A stretch of 64,000 nucleotides of DNA from Piscicola geometra (taxonomy: Eukaryota; Annelida; Clitellata; Hirudinida; Piscicolidae), in contig OX030960.1 of NCBI GenBank assembly GCA_943735955.1, forward strand, positions 8,730,288 to 8,794,287, written 5' to 3'. The notes below the pieces were generated by a model. It saw only the letters and a program-made list of their open reading frames with translations, was not told the origin of the DNA and ran no database searches. Positions 35,018 through 46,870 of the stretch are shown in pieces. Made by a program: the position numbers and the translations under genes. Every line of letters starts with the position of its first letter. Within the stretch, counting starts at the first letter, position 1.

Positions 35018-38000
35018 TCAAGCATCCTGCGGCATGGGAGCTTGCTGCTGCTGCTGCTGCTGGTCACCTGACTTCTTCTTCGAGCCTGAGACGATGTCGT
35101 CGATGCGAAGGAGGAGTCTGGCCGTCTGTCGTTGCAGTGGTGGTGATGAAATGGTTGCAGTGGTGGTGATGATGATGGTTGCAGTGGTGATGTTGAGATG
35201 GTTGCAGTGGTGGTGATGATGATGGTTGCAGTGGTGGTGATGAAATGGTTGCAGTGGTGGTGATGATGATGGTTGCAGTGGTGGTGATGATGATGGTTGC
35301 AGTGGTGGTGATGAAATGGTTGCAGTGGTGGTGATGATGATGGTTGCAGTGGTGGTGATGATGATGGTTGCAGTGGTGGTGATGAAATGGTTGCAGTGGT
35401 GGTGATGATGATGGTTGCAGTGGTGGTGATGATGATGGTTGCAGTGGTGGTGATGAAATGGTTGCAGTGGTGATGTTGAGATGGTTGCAGTGGGTGTGTG
35501 CTGATGAGATGGTTGCAGTGGTGTGTGTGGTGATGTTGAGATAGGTGAATAGGAAATAGGTAGAATGGCCGGTGGTGGTGAGATGAGTGAATAGAAATGA
35601 GTGATAGAATGAATGGTGGAGTGTTGATAGAAACATACAAGCGCGGTACACAATGTACTTTTAAAAACTGTTTGCACAGGCACAGCACACACGCACCTCG
35701 ATGGCAGTCTTGAAGGTCTGCGCCTTGACGGAGTAGGGCTCCCACACGCCCAACTCCTTCATGTCGACGATCTTGCCAGTGTCGCCGTCCACTCCCCACG
35801 TCTCGTTGCCCCCCTCCGCGTGCTTCGCCTGTGTTTTGTGGCGTGGTTGATGATTTGTGGTGTGGTTGACGATTTGTGGGGTGAAGTGTGGTTGTGGATG
35901 GTGTAGTGTGGTTGTGGATGGTGAAGTGTGGTTGTGGATGGTGAAGTGTGGAAAGTGGTATGAATAGTGATGGTGTAGTGTGGAAAGTGGTATAGATAGT
36001 GATGGTGTAGTGTGGATGGTGTAGTGTGGTTGTGGATGGTGCAGTGTGAAAGGTGGTGTAGATAGTGGTGGTGTAGTGTGGATGATGGTGGCGTTTTGTG
36101 GTGCAGTGTGGATGAATCGAAACAAACGCTCCCCCGCCTATCCCACCAACAGCACGCACGCACCCTGAGCTGTGTGAGCACCCTGACTGGCTGGGCTCCA
36201 CAGTTCTGGAGCAGGGTCCTCGGCACCACCTCGAGGGCCTTTGCTATCGCCTTGTAAGGCCACTGCTGCACGCCCGTTATGCTCTTCGCCTTCTCTGTTA
36301 GCGCCTGTTTGTGTGTGTGTGTGTGGGATTGTGGTGTTTGTGTGTGTGAGATTGTGTGTTTGTATGTGTGTGTGTGTGTATGTGTGTGTGTGTGGGATTG
36401 TGTGTATGTTTGTGTGAGATTGTGTGTTTGTATGTGTGTGTGTGTGTGTATGTGTGTGTGTATGTGTGTGTGTGTGGGATTATTTGTGTGTGTGAGATTG
36501 TGTGTATGTTTATGTGAGATTGAAGGTGATTGGACGCTGTTTATTATGATGTGTGATGATTATGGCTCACGAAAACAAACGCCAGCCCCGGTTCCTTCCC
36601 ATCCCCCTCCCTCAACCACACGACTACTTCCTCCACAACACACGACCACTTTGCCTCTCCCTCCATCAAACCACGATCATCCCTAACCCTCCCCTCCACC
36701 ACCATAACCCCCCTCCACCAACCACACCACACCCCCCCAAACGCACCTGGGCCAGGGCCATCTCGACGGCACCCCCTCCGGGCACCAGTCGAGCGTCGAC
36801 CAACACGTTACGAGCCACGTTCATCGCGTCCTGCAGATTCCTCTCCACTTCGTTGAGGATGTCCTGTGTGGGTGGGTGAGGAGGAGGTGGGTGAGGGAGG
36901 GAGGGAGGGTGGGTGAGGGGGGGAGGGTGGGTGGAGAAGAGGGTGGGTGGGTGGAGAAGAGGGTGGGTGGGTGGAGAAGAGGGTGGGTGGGTGGAGAAGA
37001 GGGTGGGTGGGTGGAGAAGAGGGTGGGTGGGTGGAGAAGAGGGTGGGTGGGTGGATGAGGGAAGAGGGAGGGAGGGTGGGTGAAGAAGAGGGAGGGTGGA
37101 GAAGAGGAGGATGGGTGGAGAAGGGGGTGGGAGGAGAGCAGGGTGGATGAGAGGGAGGAATGGAGGGAAAATAAAGCTATCAACATAATCATCAAACAAT
37201 ATCATCATCATCAGCACAATTCCCCCTACCACCACTACTTCTACCATCATCATCATCACCACGACCACTTCTACCATCATTATCATCACCACCACCTCTA
37301 CTCACATCATCATCATCATCATCACCACGACCACTTCTACCATCCTCATCATCACCACCACCTCTACTCCCATCATCATCATCATCATCATCATCACCAG
37401 CACCAGCATGACTCACCTTACTGGCTCCTCTCAGGAGGATGGTGCATGCCTTGGGATCCTTGCACTCAATGAAGTAGGCGTAGTACCTGTTGGTGATGAT
37501 AGTGATAGAAGTAGCGGCAGTGATAGTAATAGTAACAATAATAATAATAATAATAATATAGTAGTAGTAGTGATAGAAGTTGATTAAATATCGATCTAAA
37601 TAAAGTTATTAATAAAAATATATTAATCTTTAATAATAAAAATGAAACTAAGAAACAATGAAGAACTGACTCGTCTCCGATCTTGTCCACCTCGAAGAGA
37701 CCACACTTGGTGCCGATGTCCTCCTCCTTTATCTCACTCGTCTGGTTTACTATCGTCGCCCCTGTCGCCCTATGTGTTCATGTGTGTGTGTGTGTGTGTT
37801 TATGTGTGTGTGTGTGTGTGTTTATGTGTGTGTGTGTGTTTATGTGTGTGTGTGTGTTTATGTGTGTGTGTGTGTGTGTGAGTGTGCGTGTTTGTGTGTG
37901 TGTGATTATGTTTCAATTCATAAATCAATTTACCTTACCAAGTACCTCAACCCCCCAACCAACAACCCAGCCCAGAACCCCGATCCAAAAACGCTCCCCC

Positions 38001-38674
38001 CCTCCTGACTACCACCACCCACCACTCAACAAAGCACCACCCACCCAACCACCTGGCCACCCACCCACCCACCCACCTGGCGACACGATTATTATCGGAC
38101 TTTCTGAGTCTTCTCAGCACCGAGATGCCCGCCTTGGCGAGGTGGTGCTGGGCCAGGTCACTCACGCCCTTCTCCGTCACCACCACGTCCGGCTTGACGG
38201 CGATGATCTCGGCGCACATCACCTCGATCATCTCCTCCTCCATCTCCAGGAGGCGACTGGAAGAGGATGGTTGTGGAAGAGGATGGGATAAAGGAGGGGG
38301 AGAAAGAGATGCGGAAGGGGAAGAGGATGAGAGATGAGGGAGAAGAGGAAGAGGAGGAGGAGGAGAACACTATCAAAAAGAACAGCAGCAACTACGACAA
38401 CGCACGTGAAGTCTGCCTCCTTGGTGATCTCGATGTTCGTCTGACTCTCGCCCTTCTTGTACTCCAGACCACAGTCGAGCAGCAACACGCGAGGATTCTC
38501 TATGCGTCTGATGATGATGATGGTGGGTGTTGATGATGATAATGATGATGATGATGATGATAGTGGTGGGTGTTGATGATGATGATGATAATGGTAGGGG
38601 TTGATGATGATGATGATGATAGTGTTGGTGGGTGTTGATGATGATGGTGGTAATGATGGTTTTTTGCTGATAAC

Positions 38675-38755
<81 letters not shown>

Positions 38756-41140
38756 CCTCATCTTGGCGTGCACCACATCCTTGTTCACCATCACGCCCTT
38801 CAACACCCTCGAGTCCTCAATCGTGCCCCCTGGCACCTGATGATGATGATGATGATAGTGGTGATGATGATGATGATGATAGTGGTGATGATGATGATGA
38901 TGTGATGAGGGTTGTGATGGTGGCGATGATGATGATAAGATGAACTTGAGGGTAGTGATGATGATAATACAGTGATAAAAAGAGAGCAATAATCAAAGTA
39001 GGTCGAATCAGAAGTGATAATGATGCCAGTGCCCTTGAAGAACCACATTCATATCCTCCCAACAACCACAATCATCCTCTTCTCCACTACTACCACCCCT
39101 AACCAACCATCCATCCACTCCCACCACAATCACCTTCTTCTCCACTACTACCACCCCTAACCAACCATCCATCCACTCCCACCACAATCACCTTCAACCA
39201 ACCACACCTAACAACCCCTCTACCACACCCAACCACCTCCAACCCCCCCACCACCCTCCCCCACACCCACCTTCTCCACTTTGGCGTATCTCTTGATGTC
39301 GATCTCCTTGCGACCCCTCTCGTCCACCATCACTGTGTACGCCGCGTCCAGTGCTATGTCACATGCCAGGTCTGACCTGTGGTGGGTGGAGTGTGGGCGG
39401 TGTGGTGTGGTTAGTTAGTGAGGGGGAGGGGGAGGGAAGGGTTGTAACTGAGTATGAAGTTTTGGGGTGATCGGATTAGATTTTATAACTTTTTATTTTC
39501 TTTAAGAGGTTTTATACAATAAAATCAATAGCAACTACACCTACAAAACCAACACCATTGCGCCAAAAAGAACAAGGCTAACAACAACACAACTACCACC
39601 ATTACAACACAACAACAAAAGCACCAACAGCACCAGCAACAACAGCACGAACCACTTCTTGATGAACTTGGTGCCGATGCAACTGGCAATGATCTCCTTC
39701 ATCTGCTTGCGGTCATTTATGTCCACCACCCTGCTCACCTGGCCATGATGATGATGATGATTACTATGGCAATGATGATGATTACAATGGCAATAATGAT
39801 GATTACTATTATGATGGCAATGATGATGATGCAGTTTAAGTAGTTAAAATGTATTGTTACAATATAGGCTTACAACCACACTAACACTGAAATTACCACT
39901 ACTACAACCACACAGAGTCTAACACTACAACTACTAAAGCCCCACCCCCACAACCACAACCACACAACCATCCTAACCACCACAACCACCACAACCAACA
40001 GCACACAAGCACCACAAGCATCAGCACACAAGCACCAGCACACACCTGGTTCTTGAGCACGTCAAGGATGTCCTCGAGGGCCTGTCTGTAGGCCGCAATC
40101 ACCACCGTCGGGTGCATCTGCTGCTCCAGAAACTGTGCCGCCACTGACAACACCTCTCCAGCTGGTAGTGGTGATGATTTATTAATAATTGGTTGCATAA
40201 TTAATGAAGAAGTTATTTAAAAGAATTGTTATTTCTTTAAGTATTCATCTGCTAAATACATTAATATACATGAATCATCTTCAATTTTCATGTTTGTGAA
40301 TTATACTAATAACTCTACTACTAATAATTAATTATATTGATATTGAAACTTCCAGCACCAACCAAAGATGACGACTGAGGTGGTGCCATCTCCAACCTCC
40401 TCATCTTGGGTCCTCGCTATCTCGATCATGGTTTTTGCTGCCGGGTGCTCCACCATAATCTGGAGTAATTAATTGAGAAAATTGATGATTTTATTGAAAA
40501 GTATGTTTATAATTGAAAGATTAAATTCAGAATATTCAAATAATTTATTTTTTATTTAAATGAATTATTTTCAGTGGAGCAAACCTCTCTCAGAATGGCG
40601 TTACCATCATTCGTCATCACAATCCCTCCCATAGGATCCATCAGCATCTGCATCCGTGATTGTTTGTAGTACAAACTTTGTACAGTTTTGTATTCAACAT
40701 GGTACTTTTGAACCGGATTTAAAACATTATTCTTTATGAAGTTGTCTAATTTATATTTTTCAATTAGCCCATTTTTGATTGAATCATCAGGTTTAGAGGT
40801 TTTTTAATTACAAGGCAATTTAAAAAGTGACTAGTCACATTTGATCAGTTTGCTACCAATACAATTGATATACCTTGAGCATAGCCCTTGGACCAAGACA
40901 TGTTCTTATTATATCTGCAATCGCCTGAAATAGAAAAAATTAAGAGTATTTAAGGTGAAAAAGTAATAATCTTATTTATCGCTCACTTTGGCAGCATTTA
41001 TATTTCCTTGCTGAACTTTTTTTCCTTGTTCACGCTTGGTATTTTGATCTAAAAATGTTATAGAGAGTTATAAATGTATCAAATACTGATCATAGACTCA
41101 CAAACTCACTTAAAACAAGAACCGGTCCTCCTCCAAACAT
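35018..41140 (-). CDS. CCT3: T-complex protein 1 subunit gamma (CCT3)
   Basis: A subunit of the cytosolic chaperonin TRiC/CCT, which folds tubulin and actin using ATP. Exons in transcript order: 41110-41140, 40987-41048, 40874-40924, 40585-40647, 40363-40459, 40046-40161, 39653-39738, 39271-39376, 38754-38836, 38406-38507, 38077-38256, 37671-37769, 37417-37486, 36747-36863, about 36164-36304, 35697-35828, 35018-35125. All phases agree, giving 547 aa, the normal length. Group II chaperonin motifs are visible: [16 protein letters not shown] and NDGNAILRE (nucleotide pocket), GDGTTSV (catalytic loop), [13 protein letters not shown], and the C-terminal [15 protein letters not shown] that is diagnostic for the gamma subunit. 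The tail carries seven Gln. Introns are loaded with TG, CA, GAT and GGTG repeats. The start is fixed by [10 protein letters not shown]. Confidence 0.97.
35126..35540. repeat. GGTTGCAGTGGTGGTGATGA-type minisatellite
   Basis: About 15 tandem units of 21-24 bp, alternating GATGATGAT and GATGAAAT variants, in the last CCT3 intron. They begin directly next to the final exon. Long His/Thr frames on the minus strand are artefacts of the repeat. Confidence 0.93.
36300..36515. repeat. Degenerate TG-rich microsatellite
   Basis: (TG)n with interspersed GGATTG, GAGATTG and TATG variants in a CCT3 intron next to the exon 36164-36304. Confidence 0.9.
36930..37070. repeat. 19-bp minisatellite (GTGGGTGGGTGGAGAAGAG)
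   Basis: About seven perfect or near-perfect copies within a purine-rich G/A stretch (36865-37165) in a CCT3 intron. The GGG runs on the + strand could form G-quadruplexes. Confidence 0.93.
38508..38753. repeat. (GAT)n followed by (CA)n microsatellites
   Basis: Between two CCT3 exons lie GATGATG and TGGGTGTTGATG variants (38508-38660) and then a pure (CA)n of about 72 bp (38681-38753) that directly abuts the next exon. A further GATGATGATAGTG repeat lies at 38838-38940. Confidence 0.95.
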
Positions 41141-41348
41141 GTTTGCAAGACTAGTGAGCAACTAAAGAAACAGTGGATCTTTCCAGATTCTTGCCTATGA
41201 ATATCCGCGTTTAAATTTTTTATATATTAATGTTATGTTATGAAAAATTTAAATTTTTTGATGACAATTTTTTTAATTAATATTTTACGAGTTATTTGAA
41301 TGTGAAACTGCTTTTTCTTTGTTTATTTCATGTAGATTTTCCACAAAA
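41141..41348. promoter_or_regulatory. Bidirectional intergenic region, CCT3 / ZNF292-like gene
   Basis: Only 208 bases separate the start codons of two genes transcribed in opposite directions. Both promoters must be packed in this AT-rich stretch, or overlap it, unless untranslated upstream exons exist. No TATA box or other element is clear. Confidence 0.55.
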
Positions 41349-44300
41349 ATGGATCTTTCGGCTTTTTTACAAAAGCTTGAAAACCACCTCAAATCATCAG
41401 TGGCAAGTTCAGAAACTGATAAAATGAACTTTTATCATTTGAGCAATACGGTTAGAATATATTTGTTCATATCACCAAATACCTTTACTAAAGGTCCTTA
41501 GCATCAACATATTCATAATATCATATTATTAATGTGTCATAATCTTTCCAACACTGCATTCATTACAGTTAACTCTCAAGTTTTTGTCTAGTCACAAGGC
41601 GGGTTTCATAGAGAAGCTGCATGGCCTGGTAGTTGCATTCATCGTCTATGGCAAGATGAGGTCACAGCACTTGGGCAGGAAGACACTCATCATCGCCATG
41701 AATTACCTCACCAACCTTGCAGTGTATTCACCTTTATCAAATTTTCATTAAGAATAATTTAACAAAATAAATGTTATATTAAAAAAATTTCCTTGATCAC
41801 ATATTTATAGATATTTTCAAACCCTCAAAACAGTGAAACAGGCAAGTTAGCACTAGGTTACGAGTACAGCACGTTGAGTCAGGGCAGCCCAACCAAGTCA
41901 GCGTTGCTAACCTCCATCGTGCAGCTGCAGCACATCTTGGAGAGTGTTCCGGACGAGCACCATCTGCTGAAGGCCCTCCAACACATGGTGGTTACCGGAT
42001 GGGACCACCAACTGCTCACCAAGCTCATCAGTGGAGAGCATGTAGAGGATGAGGAAGGTACTTGCATTGGAAATGAAAATAGTTTTTAATTTCACTTATA
42101 TAACTTCAGTATATTAGTTAGCAAATATATGAGACAGCAAACTCACTTTCAAAAACCACATCACATCTATCATCCAATCATCACACTATCATCTCAAAGC
42201 AATCAAACACATACGCCCATTCATTACTACTGACCTCTCCGCCTCACTTTCCCGATGTCTAATGCTAAGCAGACTTGACTACTGTAACTCGCTATTATAT
42301 AATATCACCAATCAAGAAAGAAATCGTCTACAATCAGTTTTAAACAAGGCGGCTAGAATCACACTCAATTGTGACTACGCAGACCATCACCTTGTTCAGT
42401 CATCAAATGATTATCTTAGAAAACTTCAGTGGCTTTCTATAGACTTTCGAATATCCTTCAAAATAGCCATCACCACATTCAAAATTCTTCAAACCTCAAT
42501 ACCGTCATATCTCAGCAAACTCATAACTAAAAAAACATCAAACAAACAACTGCTTTCATCTTCATCTCTTCTCCTCAACCAAGAATCCACTACAAACAAC
42601 ATTTCAAAAAAAGCATTCCGTCACGCAGCTCCAACAACTTGGAATGCCCTTCCACTTGCACTTCGCAACATCAACATATTTTCGACTTTCAAAGCCAAAC
42701 TGAAAAATCATTATTTTAACTTAGCCTATCATTCTTAACAATTACTCCATGCTACTCTTTGCTTTCCTTCTTATAACATTACCATTATAATTATTTTTAT
42801 TCCTCTATTGCATTACGACATAGTGAGAGCGCTTCAGTTGCATGCCTGGTGCTATACAAAAACGACAATTATTATTATTAGTATATGAAGAATATATCAT
42901 TTACAAACGCACACATACACCACGACAGGCCTGGAGTACATGAAGACCACAGAGCACCCGCGTCTCCTTCGACTGAGACTCGACCTGCTCATGAACCACA
43001 ACTGCCCCGACTACGCGTCCAACTTCCTCGCCTGGCTGCTCAAGTACCCCGGCACCAAGGACGACCCCTACCTCACCTACCTCCACCTCTCGCACCTCTG
43101 CGCCACTGGCAAACTCACGGAGTTCTACAAGACTGTGAGAATTTGTGTTTTATCTTCATTAACTAAGCTTCATTTATGTGCTTTCTAATTTATTTTTATT
43201 TCAAAAAATTAACCATTACGTTCATCATCAACGTTATCTTTTCCAATACTAGTATCCTAATCACCCTCACTATGACGAACAGTGCATGGAATTGCCGTGC
43301 GCGGTGGCCTGCAAGGTGATGACGAACAGCCTCATCCACCCGCACCACTGCTTCTCCACCTCGTGCACCTCCCTCCTCCTCGCCCGCGCCCTCGTCAACC
43401 TCACCCTCCTCTACGAAGAGTACTTCTGCTATAAGGTGAGCATCATTATCAGAGTGAACTTCATTATCATTATCATCATGTCAAACACATACGCATATAC
43501 GAACTGATGATGTTTATTTAAGCGTTGCTTGTCTTGGCACTATAATAAATAAACATCGCCATCATCGTCATCATCATCGCCGTCATCATCGTCATCATCA
43601 TCATCGTCATCATCATCGTCATCATCATCATCATCGTCATCATCATCATCATCATCATCGTCATCATCATCGTCATCATCATCGTCATCATCATCGTCAT
43701 CATCATCGTCATCATCATCGTCATCATCATCGTCATCATCATCGTCATCATCATCGTCATCATCATCGTCATCATCATCGTCATCATCATCGTCATCATC
43801 ATCGTCGTCATCATCGCACTACAGGACATAATGAAGTTCTGGGTGAAGACGGAGCACCTGTTCGCACAAGGCAACCACGAGATGTTCGCACGCAACATCA
43901 AGTCCTTCATAGACGAAGTAACTCCTCCTCCACCTGCCTTTTAATTAATTAATTAATTAATTAATTAATGCGCCTTCTCATTAATTAATCGATTTGCAAT
44001 TATATACAATATTAAACTATATTTATTATTTAATGTTTCCAAGATTTAATGAAACAACAGATTTAGTATCTTTGTGTCATTCCAATTCGACACTCACGGC
44101 CGCCTCACGCCACAGGTTCAAGAGCCCAAGTTTATAGTGAACCTAGTTGAGATCCTGCATCAGGAGGTTTGCCATCAACCACCACCAACACCACCATCAC
44201 CGCTCTGTCCTAAACTATTTTTAATCATTCACATTGCTAGCTAAAATGTAAATATTTATGTGGCTAACAAAATTATGATTTTGATGGTTGGTGAGGCTGG

Positions 44301-46389
44301 GATGAGGATGATGGTTGGTGAGGATGGGGTGAGGATGATGGTTGGTGAGGATGGGGTGAGGATGATGACGAGGTGGAAGATGAAATAGGATCTGCATTAT
44401 TTGGCCATATCCTTCCTGTCATCGCCACAACCAGCACCTCCACCACTCCAACCACCTTCATCACTACTTCAACCAACTCCACCACCACCACTTCAACCAC
44501 CTCTACCACCACCACCACTACTTCAACCTCCACCACCACCTCCACCACCACCACGCAGTATCAACGACAGTACACTGACTTGTGCACCATTCTCACCATC
44601 AAAGCTCTCTGCATGTCCAGGCACGCCTATGACAGGTATCAGTGGTTTGAGGAATTTTAATTAATATGTTATCAATATTTTAAATTAATAAATAACTTTT
44701 TTAATATTTTTATCAATAATTTTTTCAAGTCGTTATATTTAGTTTTTATTAGCAACACCTTTCTCAACATAGCAACCGCATGCACCAATCAGGTGTCGTC
44801 TGTACCTTCCGGAAACCTTCGGCAACCAGTCAGCTCTGAGGTGCATGCTGGCCCTACTGCACCTGCTCGAGAAGCTCTACTGCAACAACACCCTCATCAG
44901 AGTGGTGCGTGCCCCTTCACTTACGTTTCAACTTTTTTTTCTATAATGGCTTGTTTTGCGAATCTAAATTAAACACGCATGCATTATACTGTATAATTTA
45001 AACATTCATTTTCATTAATTTGTTTATTTATAAATCCCTCTCAAGCATTTCTATTATAATAATTGTTAGGATACTTGTTTTCCAAGTCTGAATTAATGCT
45101 GATTAAATCGCTGGTCCCATTCACTGCCCCTCCAGTACTGTCAACTCTCGAACCTGATGCTGATGCCATGTGACGCGATTTACTTCGCGGTCGAAAAGAC
45201 GTGCACTGAGCTGCAATCGAAGTTCCAACCTTCGGACTACCAGAGCTCGAAGGAGCAGTTTGAGAGCATCAAAGCTGCCTTCATCAAGACGCCCATGGAG
45301 ACGAGGCTGTTCACGCTGCTCAACGAGTACGTCGACCGCTTCGGCACCAAGCAGGCGTGGTTGTGGGACGGGCAGATGAAGGCGTCCATGCTGGCGCTCA
45401 TGAGTGAGGCGGGCTGGATCTACGACTCGGTGCTCAAACGCTTCCGACGCATGCGCACCCAGAACTGGAACACCACCACGCACAACGGCACCATCTTCGT
45501 CAACGCCATCAACAACTGCAAACTCGCCGTCAACAACAACAACGCGGCAAGCAACAACAACAGCAGCAACAGCAGGCAGATGGGCGTCAGTCTGGTGCGC
45601 CAGGCCGTCAAGGAACGCGCCAAGAAGCGCTACAACAAGGACGTCGACCTGACGTACAACCCCTCCAAGTCGATGGCGGCACAACGCAGGAAGAAGCGGA
45701 ACCCCAAGAGGGTGACCAGACGCAAGCGCAAGTACAAGCTGCCGCAGTACTCTGACGACGACTTCGACGACGATTATGAAGTCGCCTGCAAGGTGGGCAG
45801 ACGTAAGCACGTGAGTGACTCGACAGACTTTGAACGTACTGATAGTGATCTCAATGACCTTGACCTCCTCGATGATGATGATGATGACGATGACGATGAT
45901 GAGGTGAAAAGTGAGGGTGATGATGATGATACTATTAATGGAGCTGCTCCAAAGGATGAGGTTAAGTCGGTGGTTGAAGAGAAAAAGGAGGAAAATGGAA
46001 ATGAGAAGAAAAGTGACGAGGTGAAAGAGGAAGTTGTGAAGGAAGAGGAGACTCAGCCAAAAGTGGAAGAGGTGGTGGAAAAGGTGCCAGAAAAGACGAG
46101 CAAGAGGGGCAGGAAGCCAGGCAAGAGGAAGCAGAAGGAGGAGAAGACAGACGACAAGACAGACGCCAAGACAGACAAGCAGACACCTCCAGTCAATGCG
46201 TACAAGGGCCGCATGAGAACGCGCAAGTTGAAGATCGTCTACGAGGACCACAGTGACGATGGCGACGACGTCAAGTCGAGTGACAAGCAATCCGATAGCG
46301 CCTCTAAAAGCCAGGAAACCGATACTGAGGCTCTTAGTTGCACCCCATCCGAACCGCCTGCTCTCGCAGTTGCTAATGACAACCAGTGA
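41349..46389 (+). CDS. ZNF292/RLF N-terminal-region-like protein without zinc fingers (813 aa)
   Basis: Exons: 41349-41450, 41569-41721, 41847-42057, 42929-43134, 43253-43435, 43825-43917, 44116-44166, 44559-44635, 44793-44904, 45136-46389; all phases agree. The first 480 or so residues are helical and Cys-rich. The block YCQLSNLMLMPCDAIYFAVE, followed about 50 residues on by LWDGQMKASMLALM, resembles the conserved N-terminal region of vertebrate ZNF292, RLF and ZNF654 in the same order and spacing. The last exon adds an Asn-rich run, basic patches (KKRNPKRVTRRKRKYK), long Asp/Glu tracts and an AT-hook-like KRGRKPGKRK. No C2H2 finger is present before the stop. A nuclear, DNA- or chromatin-associated role is inferred from the basic and AT-hook-like segments. 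The family call comes from pattern memory and needs a profile search. Confidence 0.6.
42133..42881 (+). mobile_element. CR1/L2-like LINE, 5'-truncated copy 2
   Basis: A shorter copy of the element at 1-1171, beginning at CAGCAAACTCACTTTC and ending in an (ATT)n tail. It keeps an open frame of 158 codons (42262-42738) carrying the RT C-terminal signature. A 7-bp TATATGA lies just before it (42126-42132) and again after the tail (42882-42888), a plausible target-site duplication. The 5' truncation and 3' microsatellite tail are typical of target-primed reverse transcription. It lies in an intron of the ZNF292-like gene, in sense orientation. Confidence 0.9.
43555..43820. repeat. (TCATCATCG)n minisatellite
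   Basis: ATC-type trinucleotides punctuated regularly by CG give a 9- to 12-bp period. The repeat directly abuts the acceptor of the exon at 43825. A frame of Met and Thr repeats reads through it on the minus strand. Confidence 0.95.
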
Positions 46390-46870
46390 TGTTTGACCTA
46401 CCCATTCTATGTTTTTAATGTACTTATCTAAAAACTCTTTTTCTCTTTCTTTTTATCAGCACAGACTTATTACACTTATTTCGAACTGTGTTTAATTATT
46501 TAAATTGTTTGATAGTAAACTAAATGATTTAATTTTATGTCTTTTCAAATTTTGTTATATCTTTTTTGGAATTTTGACAACTTTTTTATCAGTATTCTTT
46601 ATAAAACTAAAGTAAACTAAACATTTATGTTTCGAAAAACACTTTTATAAATATATCTTTTTCGAATTTATTGTTTTAATCATAATAAATTTATAAAATA
46701 AATACTTGCAGATAAAATATTTTAATTCTCACCATACTTTTCAAAGCACAATATCCTAGTAATGATTGAGTAATAGCTAAGCTCACAATTCAAAAAAACA
46801 GTCAAAAATGAATTACAAAGTGTACAACACACAAAAGAGCCTAATGATGTTGGCACAGCCATTGAAGACT
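46390..46870. other. Intergenic 3' ends of the ZNF292-like gene and CCDC124
   Basis: AT-rich, 480 bases between convergent stop codons. No other feature seen. Confidence 0.6.

Noticed and set aside
35064..36271. Long His/Thr/Pro-rich minus-strand frames
   Set aside because: Frames through the intronic minisatellites and other-frame shadows of the CCT3 exons.
43518..43910. Met/Thr repeat frame on the minus strand
   Set aside because: Antisense reading of (TCATCATCG)n next to an exon of the + strand gene.
45121..46290. 389-codon minus-strand frame
   Set aside because: Antisense shadow of the last exon of the ZNF292-like gene, whose sense frame is longer and has agreeing phase with nine other exons.
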